Origin: Micromonospora inositola | GTDB taxonomy: Bacteria; Actinomycetota; Actinomycetes; Mycobacteriales; Micromonosporaceae | Assembly: GCF_900090285.1 (NCBI RefSeq) | Contig: NZ_LT607754.1 | Coordinates: forward strand, 2,790,001-2,854,000 | DNA: 64,000 nt | Direction: 5' to 3' | In this document: positions 18,096-25,454 of the stretch, one piece after another | How the letters are laid out: the number at the start of each line of letters is the position of its first letter | How positions within the stretch are numbered: position 1 is the stretch's first letter | The notes under the pieces: generated by a model | Database searches by the model: none | Told to the model about the DNA's origin: nothing | The model's input: the letters and a program-made list of their open reading frames with translations, nothing else | Position numbers and translations under genes: made by a program

Positions 18096-19169
18096 TCAGG
18101 CGGCGCGGAGGAGTTCGGCGGCGCGCTCGGGGGCGATGTCGTTGATGAAGACGCCCATTCCGGACTCGGAGCCGGCCAGGTACTTCAGCTTGTCCCTGGC
18201 GCGCCGGATGCTGAACAGCTGCAGGTGCAGGTGCCCCAGGTCGCGGTCGATCCGCACCGGCGCCTGGTGCCAGGCCGCGATGTACGGCATGGGCAGGTCG
18301 AACAGCCCGTCGAAGCGGCGCAGCACGTCCAGGTAGAGCGGCCCGAAGGCGTCCCGCTCGGCGTCGTCGAGCGCCGGGATGTCCGGCACCGGCCGGTGCG
18401 GGGCGACGTGCACCTCGAACGGCCACCGGGCAGCAGCCGGGACGTACGCCGTCCAGTGCTCGTTGCTCGCCACCACCCGCTCCCCGGCGGCCCGCTCGGC
18501 GGCGAGCACGTCGGCGTAGAGGTTGCCGCCGGTCCGCTCGGCGTGCCGCCGCGCGGCGGCCAGCATCGACCGGGTCCGCGGCGTGACGAACGGGTACGCG
18601 TAGATCTGACCATGCGGGTGGTGCAGGGTCACGCCGATCTCCACGCCCCGGTTCTCGAACGGGAAGATCTGCTCCACCCCGGGCAGCTCGCCCAGCGCGG
18701 CGGTCCGGTCGGCGAGCGCGTCCAGCACGGTCCGCACCCGGCGCGGCGGCAGGCCGGCGAAGGAGGCGTTGTGGTCGTCGGTGAAGCAGACCACCTCGCA
18801 CCGGCCGCGCCCCGGCCGGACCGGGGTGAACGGGGTGATCTCCGCCGGCTCCTCGGCCACCCGCTGGCTCAGCGACGGGAAGCGGTTCTCGAAGACCGCC
18901 ACGTCGTAGTCGGGGGCCGGGATCTCGCTGAGCCGGTCGGCCGTCGACGGGCAGAGCGGGCACTGGTCGGCCGGGGGCAGGAAGGTGCGGGTCTGCCGGT
19001 GCACCGCCACCGCCACCCACTCGTCGGTGAGCGGGTCGTGGCGCAGCTGGGAGGCGGGCGGCGGCGGGGGCAGCTCGCGCCGGTCCGGCTGGTCGCGGAC
19101 CGCGTCGTCCCGCTCGTCGAAGTAGATCAGCTCACGGCCGTCGGCCAGCTCGATCTGCGTACGCTTCAC
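18096..19169 (-). CDS. galT: Galactose-1-phosphate uridylyltransferase
   Basis: GalT exchanges UMP between UDP-glucose and galactose-1-phosphate in the Leloir pathway. The 357-residue protein has the zinc-type pair CPLC (Cys70, Cys73), FENRFPSL, and the catalytic triad loop HHPHGQIYAYPF, in which His186 should be the uridylylated nucleophile. Near the C-terminus are WHQAPVR and HLHLQLFSIRR. The GTG start overlaps the regulator stop by 4 nt. galK and galE are not in the window, so the pathway is completed elsewhere. Confidence 0.93.
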   Translation of the reverse strand: MKRTQIELADGRELIYFDERDDAVRDQPDRRELPPPPPASQLRHDPLTDEWVAVAVHRQTRTFLPPADQCPLCPSTADRLSEIPAPDYDVAVFENRFPSLSQRVAEEPAEITPFTPVRPGRGRCEVVCFTDDHNASFAGLPPRRVRTVLDALADRTAALGELPGVEQIFPFENRGVEIGVTLHHPHGQIYAYPFVTPRTRSMLAAARRHAERTGGNLYADVLAAERAAGERVVASNEHWTAYVPAAARWPFEVHVAPHRPVPDIPALDDAERDAFGPLYLDVLRRFDGLFDLPMPYIAAWHQAPVRIDRDLGHLHLQLFSIRRARDKLKYLAGSESGMGVFINDIAPERAAELLRAA

Positions 19170-20005
19170 TCCGCCGTCTCCTCCGTGGGCCGTCCCGTGC
19201 CCGGCACGATCACGAGCTCACCCACCTTCTCGTCGAGTACCCGTCGTGCTTCCGGTGCCATCCGGTCGTCGGTGACCAGCACGTCCGCGGCGTCCAGGCC
19301 GACGATGGAGGAGATCCCCACCGTGCCCCACTTGGTGTGGTCGGCGAGGACGACCAGCCGGTCGGCGGCCGCCACCAGGGCCCGGTCGGTGTCCGCCTCC
19401 ATCAGGTTCGGCGTGGTGAAGCCGGCTCGTTCGCTGATCCCGTGCACGCCGAGGAAGAGCAGGTCCAGGTGGAGCGACCCGATGGCGGCCACGGCCAGCG
19501 GGCCGACCAGCGCGTCGGAGGGCGTTCGGACGCCGCCGGTGAGCACCACCGTCTGGTCCGGACGCCCGCCCACGTGCAGGATCTCGGCGACCGGCAGCGA
19601 GTTGGTCACCACGGTCAGCGCCGGCACGTCGACCAGGCGGCGGGCCAGCTCCGCCGTGGTCGTACCGGCCGACAGGGCGATCGCGGCGCCGGGCGGGACC
19701 AGTTGGGCGGCGCGGGTGGCGATCGCCCCCTTCTCGGCCGACTGGCGGACCGACTTGGCGCGGAAGCCGGGCTCGTCGGTGGAGCCCGGTCCGGCCAGGG
19801 TGGCGCCGCCGTGCACCTTGGCGAGCAGGCCCTGCTCGTGCAGCGTCTCCAGGTCCCGTCGGATGGTCATGTCGGAGACACCGAGCTCGGCGGCCAGCTC
19901 GGTGACCCGCACGCCGCCGGCGCTGCGGACCCGCTCCAGGATGGCCGTCTGCCGCTGCCGCGCCAGCATCCGCCGTACCTCCGGGTTCCGCGACCACGTG
20001 TCCAC
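19166..20005 (-). CDS. DeoR/GlpR-family sugar-responsive repressor
   Basis: The 279-residue protein has the DeoR N-terminal winged helix (RQRQTAILERVRSAGGVRV, LGVSDMTIRRDLETLHEQG, then VHGGA) and the C-terminal sugar-phosphate sensor domain (ALSAGTTTAELARRL, FLGVHGI, VLADHTKWG). Such regulators are released from DNA by a phosphorylated sugar. Being first in a two-gene operon with galT, it is likely to respond to a galactose metabolite and regulate itself. The start is GTG 20005; an internal ATG at 19969 (MLARQRQ) is an alternative that fits the family's usual N-terminus well. Confidence 0.9.
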   Translation of the reverse strand: MDTWSRNPEVRRMLARQRQTAILERVRSAGGVRVTELAAELGVSDMTIRRDLETLHEQGLLAKVHGGATLAGPGSTDEPGFRAKSVRQSAEKGAIATRAAQLVPPGAAIALSAGTTTAELARRLVDVPALTVVTNSLPVAEILHVGGRPDQTVVLTGGVRTPSDALVGPLAVAAIGSLHLDLLFLGVHGISERAGFTTPNLMEADTDRALVAAADRLVVLADHTKWGTVGISSIVGLDAADVLVTDDRMAPEARRVLDEKVGELVIVPGTGRPTEETAE

Positions 20006-20015
20006 GCGGTCGAAC

Positions 20016-20037
20016 GTGTTCCAACAAAGACGAACAC
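20016..20037. promoter_or_regulatory. Candidate operator of the DeoR regulator-galT operon
   Basis: GTGTTC and GAACAC form an inverted repeat with a 10-nt spacer, 11 nt upstream of the regulator GTG. A CGAAC direct repeat (20011 and 20031) overlaps it. The AT-richer, repeated architecture resembles operators of GlpR/DeoR-type proteins, which suggests autoregulation. Confidence 0.5.
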
Positions 20038-20083
20038 TAGCGCGCAGAAGGGCACGACGGAAGGAGACCTGCGGCGAAACGGC

Positions 20084-20143
20084 GCCGCCGCCCGTCCCCG
20101 CCGGCCGGCCGACGAGCGGACCGGGGGCGGGGCGGGCGGCGGC
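20084..20143 (-). terminator. Imperfect long GC hairpin after the APS kinase gene
   Basis: 20084-20100 pairs with 20128-20143 with one bulged base, 65 nt past the kinase stop on the minus strand. It separates this gene from the regulator-galT operon. The whole 20040-20207 region is simple GC-rich sequence without a supported gene. Confidence 0.5.
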
Positions 20144-20207
20144 GGGCCGGGACGAAAGTCGGGCGGCGGCGGGGCCGGGCGGCGGGCGCGGCGGGACGCC
20201 GGGCGGG

Positions 20208-21737
20208 TCAGGCGGACTGGAGGCGGGGCTCCACCCAGCCGGTCTCGGTCAGGTGGCTCATCACCACCTGGACCGCCTCCTCGATGGTCAGCTCGGTGGT
20301 GTCCACCACCAGGTCGGCGTCGGTCGGCTCCTCGTACGGGTCGTCGATGCCGGTCATCCCGGTGAGCAGGCCGGCCCGGGCGCGGGCGTACAGGCCCTTG
20401 CGGTCGCGCTGCTCACACACCTCCAGCGGGGTGGCGACGTGGACCAGCAGGAACCCCGCCCCGGTGGCGTGCGCCATCTCCCGGGCGGTGGCCCGGGCGG
20501 CGGCGTACGGGGCGATCGGGCAGCAGATCCCCACCCCCCGGTGCCGGGCGATCTCGGCGGCCACCCAGCCGATCCGGCGCACGTTGAGGTCCCGGTCGGC
20601 CTTGCTGAAGGTCAGCCCGGCGGAGAGCTCCCGGCGCACCACGTCCCCGTCGAGCAGGGTGATCGTCCGGTCGCCGCCCTCGCGCAGCGCGTCCGCCAGG
20701 CCGCGGGCGATGGTCGACTTGCCGGACCCGGAGAGCCCGGTGAAGAAGACCACCAGGCCCCGGTGCCGGCGCGGCGGGCGGGCCCGGACCAGCTCCTTGG
20801 CCACCGCCGGCGGGGTGTGCCACTCGGGCAGCGGGAAGCCCCGGTCCAGCAGGTCGTCGATCTCCTCCTGGGTCAGCGCCAGCCGCCGGTTGCGCGGCGG
20901 GATGTCCTCCCGCCAGCGCCACTGCCCGTCCCGGTTGTCGTAGGCCAGCTCGCGGGGGACCAGCACCCGCAGGCCGGCGCCGGAGAGCATCTCGCCGGTG
21001 GAGAGCAGGTGGGTCACCCCGTACGCGGCGGCGACCCGGGCCCGCAGCAGCGCGTCGCTGATCTCGTCGCGCCGCCGGGCCAGCGGCACCGCCACCAGGG
21101 TGGCCGGGGGCATCCGGTCCCGGGCGGCGAAGACACTGCGCACCAGCGCCTCGGCCGGCAGCCCACCGGTCGCCTCCTCACCCACCGGGATCAGCACCAG
21201 CAGGTGCGCGCCGAGCGTGCGGGCGGCGTGCGCGATCTGCGCGAGCTGCGGCCGGTGCAGCGGACGGTCGGCGAAGACCCCGAGCACCCGGCCCGGGGGC
21301 AGCAGCCCCTTGACCTCGTCCGGGCCACGGCGCAGCCGCTGGAACGGCCCGTGCCCGCCGTCGCCGAGGCGGCCGACCGCGCCGCCCACGCCGACCGTGC
21401 CGTCCCGCGCCGGCCAGACGTCGGTCACGTCCATCGCCGCCACCGGGGCGCCCTCGCCGTCGGTGAGCACCAGCGCCCGGCGCAGCGGGTCCTCCAGCGC
21501 CAGGCCGTCGGCGAGCGCCGCCGGCACCTGCAGGGTCACCGGTACGGGCCAGGGCGTCCCGTCGGCGAGCCGGCCCCGCCGGCTCAGCGAGGCCAGGTCG
21601 GCGCGGGTCATGAAGCCGGTCAACGGGGCGTACGCCCCGGTCAGCAGCAACTCCAGGTCGGCCAGTTCACTGACGCGTGGCGCGTACGCCGGAGCGTCCC
21701 GCAGCACGTCCTCGGGCAGCACCCACCCGTTGCTCAT
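20208..21737 (-). CDS. cysC: Adenylyl-sulfate kinase with degenerate N-terminal ATP-sulfurylase-like domain
   Basis: The 509-residue protein has an N-terminal sulfate adenylyltransferase-like part (about 1-300) and a C-terminal APS kinase (about 325-495). The kinase has P-loop GLSGSGKST (334-342), DGDVVRREL, FSKADRDLNVRRIGW and KGLYARARAG, so PAPS synthesis from APS is well supported. In the N-terminal domain the usual QTRNPxHRxH active-site motif reads ADRPLHRPQ (156-164), and the second nucleotide motif is also altered, so sulfurylase activity is doubtful. The domain order matches the Aquifex-type fusion. It is monocistronic and divergent from the ABC operon at 21958. Confidence 0.88.
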   Translation of the reverse strand: MSNGWVLPEDVLRDAPAYAPRVSELADLELLLTGAYAPLTGFMTRADLASLSRRGRLADGTPWPVPVTLQVPAALADGLALEDPLRRALVLTDGEGAPVAAMDVTDVWPARDGTVGVGGAVGRLGDGGHGPFQRLRRGPDEVKGLLPPGRVLGVFADRPLHRPQLAQIAHAARTLGAHLLVLIPVGEEATGGLPAEALVRSVFAARDRMPPATLVAVPLARRRDEISDALLRARVAAAYGVTHLLSTGEMLSGAGLRVLVPRELAYDNRDGQWRWREDIPPRNRRLALTQEEIDDLLDRGFPLPEWHTPPAVAKELVRARPPRRHRGLVVFFTGLSGSGKSTIARGLADALREGGDRTITLLDGDVVRRELSAGLTFSKADRDLNVRRIGWVAAEIARHRGVGICCPIAPYAAARATAREMAHATGAGFLLVHVATPLEVCEQRDRKGLYARARAGLLTGMTGIDDPYEEPTDADLVVDTTELTIEEAVQVVMSHLTETGWVEPRLQSA

Positions 21738-21944
21738 CTAACCCCCAACTCACCGGCCGGCACACAGTTTCGCAGCCCACCGGCGATCGGTCGAGAGCGC
21801 CACTCCACCTGCCGGCCACCCGCCGTTCGCCCGGGCCGAACGGGTGGGCGATCCGGCTGGTCGGCCGGCCCCCCGGGGCGACCCCTAGTGGAGACCGGGC
21901 GAGGATCAGGGGCGCGCCTGATGTCCCGACGAGCCTCCACTTCC

Positions 21945-21957
21945 TAGGCTGAGCAGC
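21945..21957 (+). promoter_or_regulatory. -10 element of the leaderless double ABC operon
   Basis: TAGGCT (21945-21950) ends 7 nt before the GTG at 21958, and there is no Shine-Dalgarno. This fits a leaderless transcript. The rest of the 220-nt divergent region shows no gene. Confidence 0.5.
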
Positions 21958-22872
21958 GTGACACTGATCGCGACCGAGTCGCTGACCAAGACGTACGGAG
22001 GTCGGGTCACCGCGTTGGCCGACCTCACGGTATCGGTCGAGCCGGGGATCATCGGCCTGGTCGGCGCGAACGGCGCCGGCAAGTCCACCCTGATCAAGAT
22101 CCTGCTCGGCCTGCTCCCGCCCACCAGCGGCCGGGTCTCCGTGCTCGGCCTCGACCCGACCACCGACCCGGCGGCGGTCCGGGCCCGGGTCGGCTACATG
22201 CCCGAGCACGACGCCCTTCCGCCGGACCTCTCCGCCGCCGAGCTGGTCACCCACCTGGGCCGGATCAGCGGCCTGCCCCGGACGGTGGCCCGCGAACGCG
22301 CCTCCGAGGCGCTGCGCCACGTCGGCCTCTACGAGGAGCGCTACCGCCCGGTCGGCGGCTACTCCACCGGGATGAAGCAGCGGGTCAAGCTCGCCCAGGC
22401 CCTGGTACACGACCCGGACCTGCTGCTCCTGGACGAGCCGACCAACGGCCTCGACCCGGCCGGCCGGGACGCCATGCTCGCCCTGATCCACCGGATCGGC
22501 ACCGAGTTCGGCATCTCCGTGCTGGTCTGCTCGCACCTGCTCGGCGAGGTGGAGCGGATCTGCGACACGCTGGTCGCCGTCGACGGCGGCCGGCTGCTCC
22601 GCGCCGACCGCATCGCCGCGATGACGTCGGCCACCGACGTCCTCGCGGTCGAGGTCAGCGAGGGTACGGACGACCTCGCGGCCCGGCTCGCCGCGCTCGA
22701 CCTGCCGGTGGCCCGGGAGGGGCGGCTGCTGCTCGTCCCGCTCGCCGACGACGCCACCTACGACCTGATCCTCGGCGCGGTCGCCGAGCTGGACCTGCCG
22801 CTGCACCGGCTGGACCAGCGCCGGCACCGGGTGGCCGAACTCTTCGCCACGAGGGAGCCCAGCCATGTCTGA
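21958..22872 (+). CDS. ABC transporter ATP-binding protein (first of two)
   Basis: The 304-residue ATPase has Walker A GANGAGKSTL, the Q-loop region VGYMPEHDAL, signature YSTGMKQRVKLAQAL, Walker B LLLLDEPTNGLD and H-loop SHLLGEVERI. The C-terminal part is the regulatory extension common in ABC-2 exporters. The next gene (a permease) overlaps its end by 8 nt. It is the first gene in an ATPase-permease-ATPase-permease operon of unknown substrate. Confidence 0.9.
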   Translation: MTLIATESLTKTYGGRVTALADLTVSVEPGIIGLVGANGAGKSTLIKILLGLLPPTSGRVSVLGLDPTTDPAAVRARVGYMPEHDALPPDLSAAELVTHLGRISGLPRTVARERASEALRHVGLYEERYRPVGGYSTGMKQRVKLAQALVHDPDLLLLDEPTNGLDPAGRDAMLALIHRIGTEFGISVLVCSHLLGEVERICDTLVAVDGGRLLRADRIAAMTSATDVLAVEVSEGTDDLAARLAALDLPVAREGRLLLVPLADDATYDLILGAVAELDLPLHRLDQRRHRVAELFATREPSHV

Positions 22873-23749
22873 GCCGACCGGCGTCATCCACGACATCGGC
22901 TACCAGCGCTACACCGGCCCCCGGTTGGGCCGCCGGCACGTCTTCGGCGCGCTCTACCTGCACGGCCTGCGGACCGCCTTCGGGCTGGGCCGCACCGCCA
23001 AGGCGAAGATCTTCCCCTGGCTGGTGGTCGCCATCGTCACCCTGGTCGCGGCCGGGGTCACCGCGGTCCGCAGCCAGATCGGCCAGGTGGTGATGACGTA
23101 CGCCCAGTTCGCCGACGCGATGAGCTGGCTGGTCATCTTCTTCGTCGCGGTGGCCGCCCCCGAGCTGGTCTCCCGGGACCTGCGCAGCGGCGTGCTGCCG
23201 CTGTACTTCTCCCGGCCGCTGCCGCGCGGCGACTACGCGCTGGCCAAGCTGCTGGCCCTGGTCAGCGCGCTCTGGCTGCTGCTCGGCGGCCCGCAGTTGG
23301 TGATGTTCCTGGGCGCGGCGTTCACCACGAACAACGGGATGCGCGGGGTCTGGGACGAGCTGCTCGACCTGCTGCCCGGGCTGCTGTACGCCGGCCTCTG
23401 GGCGGTGGTCTTCGGCGCGGTCGGTCTGCTGGTCGCCTCGCTCACCGGCAAGCGGGCGTTCGCCGCCGGTGGCGTGGTGGCGGTGTTCCTGATGACCGCG
23501 CCGGTCGTCGGCGTCCTGTCGATCATGCCGTCCCGGACGGTCAACGAGCTGGCCTTCCTCGCCTCGCCCTCGACGCTCGTCGGCGGGGTGGGCACCTGGG
23601 CGCTCGGCGACCTGCTGGTGCCCGAGGGCCAGGGCGGCGGAATCCCGATCGGTGACTTCGGCCCCCTTTACGGGGTCGCCGCCGTCCTGCTGGTCGCCGC
23701 CTGCGTCACCCTGCTGCTGCTGCGATACCGGAAGGTGGCCACCCGATGA
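22865..23749 (+). CDS. ABC-2 type permease (first of two)
   Basis: The 294-residue protein has a cytoplasmic N-terminus with GYQRYTGPRLGRR and about six membrane segments (near 52-70, 80-98, 133-152, 175-195, 205-225 and 270-288). The loop PELVSRDLRSGVLPLYFSRP is typical of ABC-2 permeases, where it couples to the ATPase. It overlaps both neighbours (8 nt upstream, 4 nt downstream), so translation is coupled. It probably pairs with the ATPase at 21958. The substrate is unknown. Confidence 0.88.
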   Translation: MSEPTGVIHDIGYQRYTGPRLGRRHVFGALYLHGLRTAFGLGRTAKAKIFPWLVVAIVTLVAAGVTAVRSQIGQVVMTYAQFADAMSWLVIFFVAVAAPELVSRDLRSGVLPLYFSRPLPRGDYALAKLLALVSALWLLLGGPQLVMFLGAAFTTNNGMRGVWDELLDLLPGLLYAGLWAVVFGAVGLLVASLTGKRAFAAGGVVAVFLMTAPVVGVLSIMPSRTVNELAFLASPSTLVGGVGTWALGDLLVPEGQGGGIPIGDFGPLYGVAAVLLVAACVTLLLLRYRKVATR

Positions 23750-24696
23750 CCACGCTCGACGCGGGCGCCCCGCCGGCCACCGCCACCAGCACGCTCGACC
23801 TGTCCGGCGTCTCCCGCTGGTACGGCAATGTGGTGGCGGTCAACGACGTCACCATGCGCCTCGGCCCGGGGGTCACCGGCCTGCTCGGCCCGAATGGCGC
23901 CGGCAAGACCACCCTGCTGCACATGATGGCCGGCTTCCTCGCCCCGTCCCGGGGCACGGTCGCCTTGGACGGCACGCCGACCTGGCGCAACCCCGGCGTC
24001 TACCGGCGGCTCGGCCTGGTCAGCGAGCGGGAGGCGGTGCACACCTTCCTCACCGCGTACGAGTTCGTGCTGGCCAGCGCGAAGCTGCACCGGCTGCCCG
24101 ACCCGGAGGCGGCGGCGCGCCGGGCCATCGCGCTGGTGGAGATGGAGGACGCGCAGGGCCGGCGGATCGGCACGTACTCCAAGGGGATGCGCCAGCGCAC
24201 CCGGGTGGCCGCGGCGCTGGTGCACGACCCGCAGGTGCTGCTGCTCGACGAGCCGTTCAACGGGATGGACCCGCGGCAGCGGCTGCACATGATGGGGCTG
24301 CTGCACTCCCTCGGCGACGCCGGCCGGACCATCCTGTTCAGCTCGCACATCCTGGAGGAGGTCGAGCAGGTCTCCGGCACCGTGCAGGTGATGGTGGCCG
24401 GCCGGCTGGCCGCGTCCGGCGACTTCCGGACCATCCGCCGGCTGATGACCAACCGGCCGCACGTGTTCGGCGTCCGCTCCACCGACGACCGGGCGCTCGC
24501 GGTGGCGCTGATGGCCGAACCGTCCGTCACCGGCGTCGAGCTGGACCGTACCGGCCTGACCGTCCGGGCCGGCGACTACGGCGCCTTCACCCGGGCGCTG
24601 CCGAAGATCGCGCTGGCCCGGGGCATCCGGGTCCGCGCGCTGACGCCCGAGGACGAATCCCTGGAGAGCGTCTTCTCCTACCTGGTGGGGGCCTGA
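23746..24696 (+). CDS. ABC transporter ATP-binding protein (second of two)
   Basis: The 316-residue ATPase has Walker A GPNGAGKTTL, signature YSKGMRQRTRVAAAL, Walker B VLLLDEPFNGMD and H-loop SHILEEVEQV. Its C-terminal extension resembles NatA-type exporter ATPases. Its ATG overlaps the upstream permease stop (ATGA). The permease that follows starts 2 nt after its stop. Confidence 0.9.
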   Translation: MTTLDAGAPPATATSTLDLSGVSRWYGNVVAVNDVTMRLGPGVTGLLGPNGAGKTTLLHMMAGFLAPSRGTVALDGTPTWRNPGVYRRLGLVSEREAVHTFLTAYEFVLASAKLHRLPDPEAAARRAIALVEMEDAQGRRIGTYSKGMRQRTRVAAALVHDPQVLLLDEPFNGMDPRQRLHMMGLLHSLGDAGRTILFSSHILEEVEQVSGTVQVMVAGRLAASGDFRTIRRLMTNRPHVFGVRSTDDRALAVALMAEPSVTGVELDRTGLTVRAGDYGAFTRALPKIALARGIRVRALTPEDESLESVFSYLVGA

Positions 24697-24698
24697 CC

Positions 24699-25409
24699 AT
24701 GTGGACCGTTTCCTGGATCACCGCGCGTGGGCTGTTCGGCCGGCGCCGGTTCCTGATGCTGCTGCCGCTCCCGGTCGTGTTGGTGGCGCTGGCCGTGCTC
24801 TGCCGATCGCTGGGGGTGGACCCGGGCCAGTGGGGGCCGCCGGTGCTGGTCGGGTTGGGCCTGGCCGTGGTGCTGCCGGTGGTCGCGCTGATCGTCGGCA
24901 CCGGCGTGCTGGGCGCCGAGATCGACGACGGCACGGTGGTGCACATCCTGACCAAGCCGCTGCCGCGGTGGCAGATCGTGCTGCCGAAGCTCGCGGTGGC
25001 GACCGGGGTCAGCGCGGTCACCGTCGCCGTCCCGCTCTACGTCGCGGGCGTGCTCGCCGATTCGGTACGCCTCGGCCTGGCGCTCGCCGCCGCCTCGACG
25101 CTCGGCGCGCTGGCGTACTCGGCGCTGTTCCTGGCGCTCAGCCTGGTCACCCGGCGACCGGTCCTGCTCGGCCTGGTCTACGTGCTGATCTGGGAGGGGC
25201 TGCTCGGCAACTTCGTCAGCGGCACGAAGGTGCTCTCGATCCAGCAGTGGGTGATCGCCCTCGCCGACCGGACGGCCCCGACCGCGCTGCTCTCCACCAC
25301 CGTCTCCGTCCCGGTCGCCGCGGTGCTCACCGCTCTGGTGAGCGTCGGCTTCACCGTCCTGGCCATCGACCGCCTCCGCTCGTTCAGCGTGGCCGGCGAG
25401 ACGAGCTGA
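24699..25409 (+). CDS. ABC-2 type permease (second of two)
   Basis: The 236-residue protein has about six hydrophobic segments and the coupling motif VLGAEIDDGTVVHILTKPLPR, which parallels the loop in the first permease. It starts at ATG 24699, 2 nt after the preceding stop, and a perfect hairpin follows. It likely works with the ATPase at 23746. The two ATPase-permease pairs may form one heteromeric exporter or two related ones. Confidence 0.88.
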   Translation: MWTVSWITARGLFGRRRFLMLLPLPVVLVALAVLCRSLGVDPGQWGPPVLVGLGLAVVLPVVALIVGTGVLGAEIDDGTVVHILTKPLPRWQIVLPKLAVATGVSAVTVAVPLYVAGVLADSVRLGLALAAASTLGALAYSALFLALSLVTRRPVLLGLVYVLIWEGLLGNFVSGTKVLSIQQWVIALADRTAPTALLSTTVSVPVAAVLTALVSVGFTVLAIDRLRSFSVAGETS

Positions 25410-25413
25410 CCGG

Positions 25414-25448
25414 GTCGCCCGCGCCCCGAGGAACGGGGCGCGGGCGAC
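25414..25448. terminator. Bidirectional terminator between the ABC operon and valS
   Basis: A perfect 14-bp stem (25414-25427 with 25435-25448) and loop GAGGAAC fill the 45-nt gap between convergent stops at 25409 and 25455. Confidence 0.85.
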
Positions 25449-25454
25449 GCGCCG

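Noticed and set aside
17928..21947. A 1339-codon plus-strand open frame
   Set aside because: It is antisense to galT, the DeoR regulator and the APS kinase and has shadow-type composition.
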